Below are positions 1 through 8,443 of a stretch of 64,000 nt of DNA, one piece after another. This DNA comes from Bacilli bacterium (GTDB lineage: Bacteria > Bacillota_I > Bacilli_A > RF39 > UBA660). The stretch spans positions 76,495 to 140,494 of the forward strand of contig JAFWRK010000001.1 of the NCBI GenBank assembly GCA_017519965.1, read 5' to 3'. Both the position numbers and the translations under genes were made by a program. Below the pieces are notes generated by a model, which saw nothing but the letters and a program-made list of their open reading frames with translations, had not been told where the DNA came from and ran no database searches. The stretch's first letter is position 1; each line of letters starts with the position of its first letter.

Positions 1-295
1 CTACTGTACTTCTTGGATTATTAGATGTTGTTTTTTGATCTATTGAGATTGCTGGTGATAATCCTTCTATACTGTCTACGTCTGGTTTTTCAGAATTACC
101 TAAAAATTGTCTAGCATATGCAGATAAGCTTTCTACATATCTTCTTTGACCTTCTGCATAAATAGTATCAAAAGCTAATGATGATTTACCTGATCCTGAT
201 AATCCTGTCATAACTATTAACTTGTTTTTTGGTAACTCTATATTTACATTCTTTAAGTTATTTTCTCTAGCTCCTTTAATTATAATTTTGTCCAT
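1..295 (-). CDS. uvrA: Excinuclease ABC subunit A, N-terminal part (runs off the window)
   Basis: Only the first 98 codons are present. UvrA is the damage-recognition ATPase of nucleotide excision repair and works with UvrB. Visible are the start [18 protein letters not shown], the Walker [15 protein letters not shown] at about residues 31-44, and the UvrA-typical [20 protein letters not shown]. The ATG at 295 has a strong ribosome site (GGGAGGTG on the minus strand, 301-308), and an extended -10 (TGATATAAT) lies at 313-321, so uvrA has its own promoter here. Its usual neighbour uvrB is about 23 kb away with the fibre locus between them. Identification is firm; completeness cannot be judged. 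Confidence 0.97.
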   Translation of the reverse strand, partial: MDKIIIKGARENNLKNVNIELPKNKLIVMTGLSGSGKSSLAFDTIYAEGQRRYVESLSAYARQFLGNSEKPDVDSIEGLSPAISIDQKTTSNNPRSTV

Positions 296-312
296 ACTAA
301 CACCTCCCGCTT

Positions 313-321
313 ATTATATCA
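313..321 (-). promoter_or_regulatory. Extended -10 promoter of uvrA
   Basis: TGATATAAT on the minus strand, 4 bases upstream of the uvrA ribosome site. No good -35 is visible 17 bases further up (TTTTTA), as expected for extended -10 promoters. The same 9-mer heads at least four other transcription units in the window. Confidence 0.55.
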
Positions 322-473
322 AATCTTTCTTTAATTAAAAAGTAAAATTCCTCTTATTTTTAGTTTTCTCTTATATGTAAAATTAATGCATTATAGTCAA
401 ATTTTAATATTTTTATTTAATTTATAGTTTTTTTATTTATATCTGTGGTAAAATTATAATAGAGGTGGAGACT

Positions 474-1073
474 ATGAGTGTACAAGCACAGAACACGAGT
501 AGTAAAAAGAAAATTCTTATTTTCTTACTCTTGTTTCTAGTTTGTTTATTCTTATTCCAAGAAGCTTATGCAAAGTATCGTAAGTTTGCTACTGTTAATG
601 TTAATAATACAGTTGCTAGATGGAATATTAAAATAAACAATGAAGATATAGGAAATAAAACTACTCTTACAAATAATATAACTCCAACAATTAATAGTAA
701 TGCTAATGTTAATGCTAATGTATTAGCTCCGGGTAGCTCTGGTTATTTTGATGTAGTTATCGATGCTACTAATGCTGATGTTTCATTTACTTATGAGATA
801 GGTATTGGTAGTTTAAACGCTTCTACAATAGCAGATTTAAAAATAGATTCTTATGCAGTTAATGATTTTAGTAATGTACAAACTATATCAAATGGTACTG
901 TTAGTGGTACTATTACCCATAATACTGCATCTACTACAGTTAGAGTTTTCTTTAGTTGGATAGATGATGGTACTGATACAATGAATAATCAAGCTGATAC
1001 AGCAGCAGCTACCGGTGGTACTGCTAATGCTGATGTCTTAGTAACATTCCACTTAACACAAGTTAGTAGTTAA
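474..1073 (+). CDS. SipW-type exported fibre-subunit-like protein (AKY class)
   Basis: 199-residue exported protein. A basic N terminus is followed by a hydrophobic stretch (about residues 13-28) and the signal-peptidase motif EAYAKY, which resembles SipW-dependent signals of TasA/CalY-type matrix proteins. The mature part is Thr/Asn/Ala-rich, probably a beta-sandwich, with no cysteine and no LPXTG anchor. It is paralogous to the protein at 7762-8349: both share an NNxxARWxIKxN motif just after the signal and a WIDDG motif near the C terminus. The ATG at 474 is chosen because GAGGTGG lies 5 bases upstream; a GTG at 465 would destroy that site. It is the only plus-strand member of the locus and shares a bidirectional terminator with the convergent gene at 1101. 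TasA-like function is inferred from signal type and context. Confidence 0.75.
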   Translation: MSVQAQNTSSKKKILIFLLLFLVCLFLFQEAYAKYRKFATVNVNNTVARWNIKINNEDIGNKTTLTNNITPTINSNANVNANVLAPGSSGYFDVVIDATNADVSFTYEIGIGSLNASTIADLKIDSYAVNDFSNVQTISNGTVSGTITHNTASTTVRVFFSWIDDGTDTMNNQADTAAATGGTANADVLVTFHLTQVSS

Positions 1074-1103
1074 AAAAAAGAAAGGTTTTAACCTTTCTTT
1101 TTA
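1072..1103. terminator. Bidirectional terminator between convergent genes
   Basis: Perfect 11-bp stem AAAGAAAGGTT / AACCTTTCTTT with a 2-base loop and A/T tracts on both sides, placed exactly between two convergent stop codons. Confidence 0.9.
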
Positions 1104-1865
1104 ATTTCCTGTATCTTCTTGTTCTGCTGTTAATACACCATGTAACTCTAAACAACTCTTATTATAAGTACTTTGGTATATTCCGCACTTTTCTCCAATA
1201 TAACTATCTATTTCATCTTTTTCTAAATATAAGTTAGCTACATTTGCTGAGTAGTTAGCACTAGTTATAGTTGAATCTGCGGTATAAGTACTTCCAGACT
1301 TTCTATAATAAGTTAAATCTGAATCAAAAGTGAATACTGATGGTACTTTAAAGTATGCATTTTGTTCTTCATAATCCCAATTTACTGTAATTGTAAATGA
1401 TTCGTTTCCGGATTCTCCTAATACATCACTTGATACATCGTATGTGATTTCAAATGGTAGTGATGTTGCTAGCATGACAATTTTATCATGTTCTTGCATA
1501 CTTTGTGTTATTAGTTCTTGTCCAAATAATTTAACACTATTTGTTGTAAAGTAAAGACTTGCTGAAGTTTCACTCGAGTTATTAACACTTAATGTATGTG
1601 AATACTCATCCATACCTGGAAATATATCAACATTAAGATTAACGTCTTTTACACTAGTTCCACCTTCTGAGAAAACAACATCCCAACTTAAAACGTGTAT
1701 ATCCATAGTTGTGCTTACTTTTGATATGTAAATAAACCATGCGAAAACATTGAATACTAATAGAAATCCAATTAATAATATACTTCTGATTATTACTAAT
1801 TTTCTATTTTTCTTGAAGTATTCTTTTTCTTCTGGAGTTAATTGTCGATTCATTAATTTCTTCAA
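1101..1865 (-). CDS. SipW-type exported protein (AWF class)
   Basis: About 254 residues. A charged cytosolic N terminus (about 24 residues) precedes one hydrophobic segment ending in VFAWFIY, the FAWF motif typical of SipW/TasA-type precursors. The rest is polar and beta-rich with two cysteines near the C terminus (EKCGIY, KSCLEL), which could form a disulphide outside the cell. It is last in the minus-strand transcription unit, 19 bases after the signal peptidase at 1885-2454, which is its likely processing enzyme. The start is uncertain: a TTG at 1865 or the in-frame ATG at 1853; neither has a strong ribosome site, so translation may be coupled to the gene before it. Fibre or anchor subunit is an inference. 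Confidence 0.68.
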   Translation of the reverse strand: MKKLMNRQLTPEEKEYFKKNRKLVIIRSILLIGFLLVFNVFAWFIYISKVSTTMDIHVLSWDVVFSEGGTSVKDVNLNVDIFPGMDEYSHTLSVNNSSETSASLYFTTNSVKLFGQELITQSMQEHDKIVMLATSLPFEITYDVSSDVLGESGNESFTITVNWDYEEQNAYFKVPSVFTFDSDLTYYRKSGSTYTADSTITSANYSANVANLYLEKDEIDSYIGEKCGIYQSTYNKSCLELHGVLTAEQEDTGN

Positions 1866-1884
1866 TTTATCAACTCATTTCTAG

Positions 1885-2454
1885 TTAATCTTTTATTTCT
1901 ATTAGTTCTTTCTTTTCTATTTTATTATCTATTACAGTTTCTGCAATTTCCATACATGCCATTAATACTACTGGTACAAATACTAGAAAGAAGAATCCAG
2001 CTTGTGTCATTATTATGGCATTTATTGAAGATATTATTGGTACTACTCCAACTACTTTTCCAACTACTTGTTTAGTCTTAATAGGAGGATCTGTTAAGGC
2101 ATTATTAACACCTTTAGTAGTTATTTCTGTTACACCATTATTATCTTCTATTTTTATTATTCTATGGGTAATTATCTTACCACCCAATCCTAATTTTTCT
2201 CCTAAATACGCTATGTCATCTCCAACTTTTAAAGTTTCTGGATCACAATCTTTTACTACTATTATATCATTAACCTTATATACTGGAACCATACTTTCAG
2301 ATGCAACATTGTATAGTCTGTATCCAAAGACACTTTTATTACCTGAAAATCTTTGTATTAGTACTACTGCAATATATAGAGCAATAATTATTATAAAAAT
2401 TACATCAATTATTGTTTTTATAGTTGTAAATACTTTAAATCCTTTTCTTGTCAT
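1885..2454 (-). CDS. SipW/Sec11-type signal peptidase I
   Basis: 189 residues; a membrane serine protease acting outside the membrane on exported precursors. It has one N-terminal membrane segment (about 11-32), then the nucleophile box VASESMVP (serine at about 55), the catalytic histidine in THRI (about 97), a Sec11-like TKGVNN..D segment, and a C-terminal hydrophobic segment (about 149-168). Ser plus His rather than Ser plus Lys is the SipW/archaeal/ER-type arrangement. It lies 1 base after the DUF2357 gene and just before an AWF-class precursor, so it belongs to the AAA+ block. All catalytic residues appear intact, unlike the homologue at 8433. Confidence 0.88.
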   Translation of the reverse strand: MTRKGFKVFTTIKTIIDVIFIIIIALYIAVVLIQRFSGNKSVFGYRLYNVASESMVPVYKVNDIIVVKDCDPETLKVGDDIAYLGEKLGLGGKIITHRIIKIEDNNGVTEITTKGVNNALTDPPIKTKQVVGKVVGVVPIISSINAIIMTQAGFFFLVFVPVVLMACMEIAETVIDNKIEKKELIEIKD

Positions 2455-2455
2455 T

Positions 2456-3544
2456 CTAATCCTCTTTTTCCATATATTTTAGTAGATTACTAAATTTGTC
2501 ATCTTCTCTAGATAATCTATCTTCAAACACATCAAAAATATAGGCATATTTTTTCTTGTTATCATCTTTAATTTTATCTATTTTTTTAATAAATATTTCT
2601 TTTAAATCTTCTTCATTTATTGTTTCACTACTATCTAATATGTTATTAATAAAAGCTTCACTCATTTCAGCTATTTTTCTTTCAAACTTAGTGTTTGGTT
2701 TCTCTGTACTGATAAGCTTATTATAATTATATAACATTAAGAATACTGAGTCATAATCTTGTTTTACAACTCCATCATCATAGTAATTTGATTTAGAAGC
2801 TTCTTTTTTATCTTTTGATTCAAATAATTGAATGTAGTTCCATAACTCCTCAGCCTTTTGGAAGTTAGGGTTCTTTAAGATAACGTTAGTCTTACGAATA
2901 GGAGAACGTACTGGTGGTACATGAAGTCTATGAAGGGTTCTATACAATTCAGAAGCTTTAAATCCATCTAATTGTACTTTTACTTTTGCAACTCTTTCAG
3001 AAAAACTTTCTCCTGTCGAGCTTTTTACTTCTTCTTCACTTTTATCAAAGGAATTAATATCAATATTAATATTGATATTTTCTGTTCCTACTTTTGCATT
3101 ACCTGCATATTTTATTACTTTTTTATCACTAAAATGCGATTTATCTCCTGACTGTTCTACTCTTTCATTAAAGAATAATTCAAGATTACCTAATAATGTA
3201 TATATAAATCTATTTTCATATGTATCAAGAGATTCATCCCTGTTGATATTTAATACTTTTGATGGCTTTACATCTCCAGTTTTTTTATCATAATCTTGTA
3301 TAAAGTTAGTATGTTGTGTAAGGTGAATAATTGATTCTACTGTTGTTCTTCTGGCAAGTTCAACTTTAACAACCTCTTCTTCATTTATGATGAATCTTTT
3401 GGGGTTTCTTAAGATATTATCAATATATGGTACTACTTCTTCTACTTTTTCCAACCATTCGTAATCAAATTTTTGATTAATATAGTCTCTATCTATATTT
3501 AAGGTTGCATTTATACTCTCGAGGAAGTTCTTCTCTTCATCCAT
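2456..3544 (-). CDS. DUF2357-like protein (McrC N-terminal-like) without a nuclease domain
   Basis: 362-residue soluble, highly charged protein. The signature of DUF2357 is visible: an LARRTTVESI segment (about 63-72), then SLDTYENRFIYTLL (about 105-118), where the ENRF motif is the family hallmark. In known families DUF2357 is the McrC-side partner of McrB-type GTPases/ATPases and usually continues into a PD-(D/E)XK nuclease. Here the last 100 residues are Lys/Glu-rich helices with no D...ExK motif, so no nuclease is evident. It starts 31 bases after the McrB-like AAA+ gene, with GGGGTGATGAT as ribosome site, and ends 1 base before a SipW-type peptidase. Partner of the AAA+ protein is a strong inference; its substrate is unknown. 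Confidence 0.72.
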   Translation of the reverse strand: MDEEKNFLESINATLNIDRDYINQKFDYEWLEKVEEVVPYIDNILRNPKRFIINEEEVVKVELARRTTVESIIHLTQHTNFIQDYDKKTGDVKPSKVLNINRDESLDTYENRFIYTLLGNLELFFNERVEQSGDKSHFSDKKVIKYAGNAKVGTENININIDINSFDKSEEEVKSSTGESFSERVAKVKVQLDGFKASELYRTLHRLHVPPVRSPIRKTNVILKNPNFQKAEELWNYIQLFESKDKKEASKSNYYDDGVVKQDYDSVFLMLYNYNKLISTEKPNTKFERKIAEMSEAFINNILDSSETINEEDLKEIFIKKIDKIKDDNKKKYAYIFDVFEDRLSREDDKFSNLLKYMEKED

Positions 3545-3575
3545 ATCATCACCCCATTCTTTTTTCTAATTTATA

Positions 3576-5108
3576 CTATACCATTTTCTTAAGTCTTAAT
3601 AGGTACTCTTTACATTCATTAAAGTGTTCTTTACCGAATGCTTGATCTAGCCATTTAACGAAATCATCGATTTCATCACGAATATAAGCTATATTTAATT
3701 GTTCAAATTTTCTGAAGATCTTTCTTGCTATGAAGTAGTCAACTGCATCTACTTCTGTTCCACCACATTCTATGAATGTTGCTACGAAATCTCTCATCTG
3801 CTTAACGATACGGTTACCGAAAGCTATACGGAAATGTTTAATAACATAATTATCCATATCTTCAATTTTCTTTTCCATCTCAGCTGATAATTTATTCTTT
3901 TCTTTTGCTGCTTTAAATAATCCTTCTAGATATGAACTATTAATATCTAATGAGTCCATATCAATTGGGTCAAATACTTGTCCTTTATCGTTGATATCTA
4001 TTGGCATGGCACGGTCGTACACCTTATCAGTAACGGCAAATGTAGAGTCATCGTTATTGATTGTACCAATATACCACATGTTACCAGGAATTTGTAATTT
4101 ACCATTTTTTAATAGTTTTGGATCTGAATCCCATGTACTTGGAACTAACTCAATTATCCATTCATCACGGCTAGGCATTTCTAGAATAGATAACATTTCT
4201 GCGAAATAATACTCGACACGGGCGATATTCATTTCATCTAGTACTGTTACATATACATCATCAGTGTAATTAGCTTTATATAAACCTTTTAATACGTCTG
4301 TTTCATTGAACTTTTTAGTAAATTCATTGAAGTATCCAAAAAGCTCTGTTCTATCTCTCCAAGATGGTTGTACTGATGCGATAATTGCATCGTTCTTTAT
4401 AAATTTACCCCAGGCATAAGCTAAGGAAGTTTTACCAGTACCAGAAATACCTTGTAGGATAACTAATCTAGTACAGCTTAAACCTGAAATAAATAATCTA
4501 ATCATATCACTTGTATAATATAGTCTTAATTTTGATGCTGCAAAGTTTCTAAAATGTTCAACTAACTCTTGTAATGTGAATGTATTGCCATAGTTAACTG
4601 GTTTATAATTAGCATATTCAACATCAATTTCATGTAATTTACTAAATCTGATGTTAGATAAGTCAACGTCTTTCTTCTCACCTTCGGATACATCTTCTTC
4701 ATCTGTTATGTTAGCTTCATCTGGTTTAAGTCCTAATTGAGATACTTTCATAGCTAAGATCTTATCTTTTTCATTTGATAATTTAGCTACTTCTTTATTT
4801 AAGTTACCTATCTCTTCTAACATTGATTCTTGTTCTACTAGTGTTTTTCTAAATCTAATGTATTTTCTTATTATGAACCATCCTAATAAAAGAATTAGTG
4901 TTAGTATTACTGCTAATACTATGATAGCTATAACTACTAATATCCATTCTCCCATTTTGAAGTCTTCTCTATACATTGATATTACGTATCCATATTCTCT
5001 TACATTGAACATTTGAATGAAACCTAGAATTATTCCTTTGAATATTCCTAGAAAACCTTCAAAGAATACGGACATAAATTCATAAAGAAATCTTACAAAT
5101 GTATCCAT
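3576..5108 (-). CDS. Membrane-anchored McrB-type AAA+ ATPase
   Basis: 510 residues. The N terminus has a hydrophobic, possibly amphipathic region (about 10-33) and a clear membrane segment (54-80), then a coiled coil (about 88-120), an acidic linker, and a C-terminal AAA+ domain. Motifs: Walker A GISGTGKTS (220-228), Walker B plus the McrB signature VTVLDEMNIARVEYYF (about 287-302), sensor 1 GTINNDDSTF (348-357), arginine-finger region DKVYDRAMP (about 361-369). The DEMNxxRVExYF motif assigns it to the McrB branch. Unlike restriction McrB it has no DNA-binding N domain and is tethered to the membrane. The start is the ATG overlapping the previous TGA (TGATG) with GAGGAGGA upstream, not the TTG one codon earlier. 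It lies among exported-protein genes, so a role in surface assembly is inferred. Confidence 0.85.
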   Translation of the reverse strand: MDTFVRFLYEFMSVFFEGFLGIFKGIILGFIQMFNVREYGYVISMYREDFKMGEWILVVIAIIVLAVILTLILLLGWFIIRKYIRFRKTLVEQESMLEEIGNLNKEVAKLSNEKDKILAMKVSQLGLKPDEANITDEEDVSEGEKKDVDLSNIRFSKLHEIDVEYANYKPVNYGNTFTLQELVEHFRNFAASKLRLYYTSDMIRLFISGLSCTRLVILQGISGTGKTSLAYAWGKFIKNDAIIASVQPSWRDRTELFGYFNEFTKKFNETDVLKGLYKANYTDDVYVTVLDEMNIARVEYYFAEMLSILEMPSRDEWIIELVPSTWDSDPKLLKNGKLQIPGNMWYIGTINNDDSTFAVTDKVYDRAMPIDINDKGQVFDPIDMDSLDINSSYLEGLFKAAKEKNKLSAEMEKKIEDMDNYVIKHFRIAFGNRIVKQMRDFVATFIECGGTEVDAVDYFIARKIFRKFEQLNIAYIRDEIDDFVKWLDQAFGKEHFNECKEYLLRLKKMV

Positions 5109-6130
5109 CAAGCTTCCTCCTCGTATATTACTATTCTATTATCAGTATCAGCATAACTAATTATATCAGTTTCTCTCTTAGTTTTATAGCTTGTAACTAT
5201 AAAAAATTCAATTGGTAGTGTCAATATAGTTGCGAACTTTTTATCTATATCATTTACATATGTCATGTCTCTATAACATGATATTTTTACTTTATTATTG
5301 AACACTCTATTTCTTGTGAATAATATTTCATCTGTTAGTCCAATACCTATTTTTTTTATCATAAATGTATCATTTACTATATCTTTTATTTCTTTGCATA
5401 TATCTCCATCAACTACAGCTGCATTTTCAAGTAATACTATATATCTTACGTCTTCTTCATATCCCATACATTTATCTTTTAATACTTTAAATGATAACTT
5501 ATTTAATATATTCATTGCTTTCTTTATATATAGTTTATTGTCTTTATATACTTGATTTACTAATGTTTTTCTATAACTGTGAAGCACTTTAATATCATAG
5601 CTCATATCAATAATAACTATATTATTTTGCTTATGAGTTGTTAGTTCAAAGAATTCATTTAACTCTGTATCAAATATTTTATTTTCTTTAATAGTCATAT
5701 TAGTGAATTCTTTAATAAATTGTTCTTTTTTAGTTTTCTTACCTAAAATAATACTAATAAATTGATTTTTTTCTATTTCTTCTTCTAATACTTGTCTTAA
5801 TTCATCTTTATCTGGATATATATTATCTAAACAACATAAGAAGTAAGCTACTTTTCTTAATTCTTTTATTTGTTTAGTATGTTCTTTATCATTTTCTACT
5901 AATTCTATTTCAAGATTAATAAACTCTTCTTTTAAAACTCCAAAAGAAAATGGTATTCCATCTTCTACTGTTTCATATATATTATAAAATTTTGAATTAA
6001 AATAGTTGTCTATATATCTAGTAAGAATTTTATATGATATTTCTTCTTGACTAGAATTATATAAAGTCATACCTATTTTTTTTAGGTAATAGGTTTTAAA
6101 TTTTTTATATGATTCTACTATATTGTTCAT
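5108..6130 (-). CDS. Unknown protein, first gene of the AAA+/DUF2357 block
   Basis: 340-residue soluble protein with no signal or membrane segment. I do not recognise a family. It is rich in Lys, Ile, Asp and Glu; the N-terminal half looks helical and the C-terminal half (from about residue 150) alternates beta-like stretches with helices, including IVIIDMS and YIVLLENAAVVDGD segments that could be a Rossmann-like core, but no nucleotide-binding loop is visible. The ATG at 6130 has GGTGGTTGG directly upstream; an in-frame TTG at 6142 would overlap that site. It is translationally coupled to the AAA+ gene (TGATG), so it most likely acts with it as adaptor or regulator. Confidence 0.6.
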   Translation of the reverse strand: MNNIVESYKKFKTYYLKKIGMTLYNSSQEEISYKILTRYIDNYFNSKFYNIYETVEDGIPFSFGVLKEEFINLEIELVENDKEHTKQIKELRKVAYFLCCLDNIYPDKDELRQVLEEEIEKNQFISIILGKKTKKEQFIKEFTNMTIKENKIFDTELNEFFELTTHKQNNIVIIDMSYDIKVLHSYRKTLVNQVYKDNKLYIKKAMNILNKLSFKVLKDKCMGYEEDVRYIVLLENAAVVDGDICKEIKDIVNDTFMIKKIGIGLTDEILFTRNRVFNNKVKISCYRDMTYVNDIDKKFATILTLPIEFFIVTSYKTKRETDIISYADTDNRIVIYEEEA

Positions 6131-6206
6131 TCCAACCACCAACTATCTATTCTCTACTAAATTATAGCATATATATTTTTCTAATAAAAGTTATTAATAC
6201 AATATT

Positions 6207-7145
6207 TTATTCTCTTGCTAATACTACATCCACTGTAACAATTGAATTAGGATTTGTTATTGGATATGTATAATTATTCGACGGATTATTCTTATAAAAG
6301 ATTATTTTTTTATTTGTTGCAGCGTCTACTTTAAATGTATATTTTGATACATAGTTTTTTCCATTTATCGTTGTTTCTTGATATCCCGTGGATAATCTAT
6401 TCTTTATTGATTCATCAGTTGAATCAAGTATTACAACGTTTGGATCAAATGTTAAAGTTACTTTCGCTGAGAAGCATTTTGCTTTATCAGTATCAGATAA
6501 TGTTTCATAGTCTTCTTGTGACAAAGTTGATCCAGCGGTATGTGTTCCAAAGGTTTGCTCTACTTCATAATATGCCATTGAATTAGTTAAGTTTAGATTT
6601 AATGCTAATTCTCCAGCGGCATCATCTATATAATATGTGAACCTACTATTAACAACATTTAATGTATATGTTGCAGATAATTCTTTCTCATATGGATATG
6701 TAGATTTAGCAATTGTTTTAAAACTAATTGATTCTCCTGCTGAAAAACTTACTTTAGGAGTTATTGTTACTTGATAACTGTCTGTATGAGATTCTTTTCT
6801 TATTGTTCCACTTGACTTACTTGTTGTACATGTTAATTTTGTTTCATCACATTCTACACTTATAGTATATTCTATATCACTATTAGTATATCTTTCATCT
6901 GTTTTTTTATTACTAACTTCAACGGTTACGAAGTATGAACTAATACCATTCCAGTTATTAATTTGATATTGTTTATTATTTATAGATAATACTGAACTAT
7001 TGAAGTAAAATCTCTTAGTTTCTAGTATATAGTTATTAATAATATTGTAGATATATTTAGCATAAACTACTCCTACTATAAATACTGCTACTAATACCAG
7101 TAATATTGAAGTACTTATTATTTTGTGTTTTCTAATAAACTTCAT
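6207..7145 (-). CDS. SipW-type exported protein (AKY class), large
   Basis: 312 residues. A basic start, a hydrophobic stretch (about 11-27) and VVYAKYIYN give a SipW-type signal. The mature part is Thr/Ser/Asn-rich and beta-predicted, perhaps two Ig-like domains: about 60-170 with one cysteine pair (VECDETKLTCTTS), and 170-312. No LPXTG or C-terminal anchor. Ribosome site AAGGAGAAC before the ATG. It is the last of three precursor genes in a row (8349 to 6207) and is followed after about 76 bases by the AAA+ block, apparently without a terminator, so all six genes may be co-transcribed. Confidence 0.7.
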   Translation of the reverse strand: MKFIRKHKIISTSILLVLVAVFIVGVVYAKYIYNIINNYILETKRFYFNSSVLSINNKQYQINNWNGISSYFVTVEVSNKKTDERYTNSDIEYTISVECDETKLTCTTSKSSGTIRKESHTDSYQVTITPKVSFSAGESISFKTIAKSTYPYEKELSATYTLNVVNSRFTYYIDDAAGELALNLNLTNSMAYYEVEQTFGTHTAGSTLSQEDYETLSDTDKAKCFSAKVTLTFDPNVVILDSTDESIKNRLSTGYQETTINGKNYVSKYTFKVDAATNKKIIFYKNNPSNNYTYPITNPNSIVTVDVVLARE

Positions 7146-7156
7146 ATTGTTCTCCT

Positions 7157-7750
7157 TTATACTTTTTGTTCTGAATAAATTGCTACTTCTATGTTTTCAG
7201 GTACTCCTGCATATTGTAAATATGTTTTATATACTAATGGATATTCTACTACTAAAATGTAAGTGTCTTTTCTTCTAACATTATATTGGAATTCATATGT
7301 TGGTGATTTAGTATATAGTTTATACCAGGCATTATCTTCGTCTTGTACTAAAGTATATCCATTTGCTATATTTGTTGCGCTAGCACTATATTGTTCATTT
7401 CTAACTAATTTAAGTGTTATTGGTAGATTTGTAGTTGTTTTTAATTGAATATAATATTTTAAGTTAATATCCCCATTTTCTGTATCATTATAATTGGATA
7501 CTGTAAATGTATATTGATAAGCTGTATCACTAGGTATTATTGCTTCTGGATCTATATTAAATGTTAATTTTTCATCTTTTAATAAATATATTGCTTTATC
7601 AATATTTGCACTTAATTTAGCATTTGTTTCATATTTTGCATATGATTGTGCAAAGAATGTACCTAGTAAAAGGAAAAGTAGGAGTACTAATGAAACTTTC
7701 ATTATGTTCTTTACTCTTTCTTCACCTATTAATTCAATAAGTTTAACCAT
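7157..7750 (-). CDS. SipW-type exported protein (AKY class), small
   Basis: 197 residues with an N-terminal cytosolic stub, a hydrophobic segment (about 18-34) and the cleavage-type motif QSYAKYET. The mature portion is beta-rich, without cysteines or a sorting signal. Its ribosome site (GCAGGTGAT) overlaps the stop region of the upstream paralogue-type gene, and the next gene starts 11 bases after its stop, so the three precursors are made together. Fibre subunit, minor tip or anchor are all possible. Confidence 0.7.
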   Translation of the reverse strand: MVKLIELIGEERVKNIMKVSLVLLLFLLLGTFFAQSYAKYETNAKLSANIDKAIYLLKDEKLTFNIDPEAIIPSDTAYQYTFTVSNYNDTENGDINLKYYIQLKTTTNLPITLKLVRNEQYSASATNIANGYTLVQDEDNAWYKLYTKSPTYEFQYNVRRKDTYILVVEYPLVYKTYLQYAGVPENIEVAIYSEQKV

Positions 7751-7761
7751 TATATCACCTG

Positions 7762-8349
7762 CTATTCGTTGTAAGGTATTAGTGTCTCTCCTGTATATTG
7801 TATTGCATTTAGATTTATTTCTGCAAAGCTGTCACTTGTTGTATCTTCTTTATATTCTATTAGTGATCCATCATCTATCCATTCTAATACTATTGTTAAG
7901 TTTTTTACTGTTGATAGTGATGACTTATTAATAATTGCTGAATATGCTGAAGGACCAGTTCTAACTATTGTTAAGTTATTTGATTGTATACTAGTCAATG
8001 TTAGATATTTGTCAGTATTTACTGATTTGTCTGTTATTGAAAAAGTAAGTAGTATAGCTACATCACTACTTGATGCATCTATTGTTACTGGATATGTTAA
8101 TATAGCTCCAGGTCCTACTTTTCCTGCTCTAATATTATTAAGAGTATTCATTGTATATGTTAAATTAATTGTATTTGAATTATTAGTTATTTCTTGATCA
8201 TTGACTTTTATAGACCATCTAGCTATATTATTATGAGCTGTAGCTGATACGATTGATTCATATGCTCCTTGGGCTCCTCTTACTACTAAGTAGGCAAAGC
8301 ATAGAATTAATAAAAATATAATCAATGTTACTTTTCTTTTATCTTTCAT
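7762..8349 (-). CDS. Exported fibre-subunit-like protein, paralogue of the 474-1073 protein
   Basis: 195 residues with a hydrophobic signal segment (about 8-25) ending GAQGAYES. The mature start NNIARWSIKVN and the C-terminal EWIDDG segment match the plus-strand protein at 474-1073 (NNTVARWNIKIN and SWIDDG), so the two are diverged paralogues at opposite ends of the locus. It starts a transcription unit: an extended -10 (TGATATAAT) lies at 8371-8379 and a terminator at 8408-8443 precedes it. Ribosome site TAGGTGA. Probably a small beta-sandwich fibre subunit; no anchor motif is seen. Confidence 0.7.
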   Translation of the reverse strand: MKDKRKVTLIIFLLILCFAYLVVRGAQGAYESIVSATAHNNIARWSIKVNDQEITNNSNTINLTYTMNTLNNIRAGKVGPGAILTYPVTIDASSSDVAILLTFSITDKSVNTDKYLTLTSIQSNNLTIVRTGPSAYSAIINKSSLSTVKNLTIVLEWIDDGSLIEYKEDTTSDSFAEINLNAIQYTGETLIPYNE

Positions 8350-8370
8350 ATTTTCACCTAGTTTGATGTA

Positions 8371-8379
8371 ATTATATCA
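8371..8379 (-). promoter_or_regulatory. Extended -10 promoter of the precursor/AAA+ unit
   Basis: TGATATAAT on the minus strand, about 22 bases before the ATG at 8349 and just after a strong terminator. It would drive the genes from 8349 down to 1101. Confidence 0.55.
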
Positions 8380-8407
8380 TAATTACAACTCAATTTGAAT
8401 ATATCAT

Positions 8408-8443
8408 AAAAAAAAATAAGGATTTTTTATCCTTATTTTTTTT
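8408..8443 (-). terminator. Terminator after the signal-peptidase homologue
   Basis: Stem AAAAATAAGGAT / ATCCTTATTTTT followed by T-rich sequence; it overlaps the end of the gene ending at 8433 and separates the giant-protein unit from the next one. Confidence 0.85.

Noticed and set aside
432..460. TTTATT-17-TATAAT promoter for the plus-strand gene at 474
   Set aside because: A start there would fall inside the ribosome site; in such AT-rich DNA the match is weak evidence.
2015..2482. 155-codon plus-strand ORF over the signal peptidase gene
   Set aside because: It is antisense to a convincing peptidase gene and has no ribosome site or recognisable product.
2456..5108. Reading the AAA+/DUF2357 pair as an ordinary McrBC restriction system
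   Set aside because: No nuclease motif is visible, there is no DNA-binding domain, the ATPase has a membrane anchor, and no defence genes are near.
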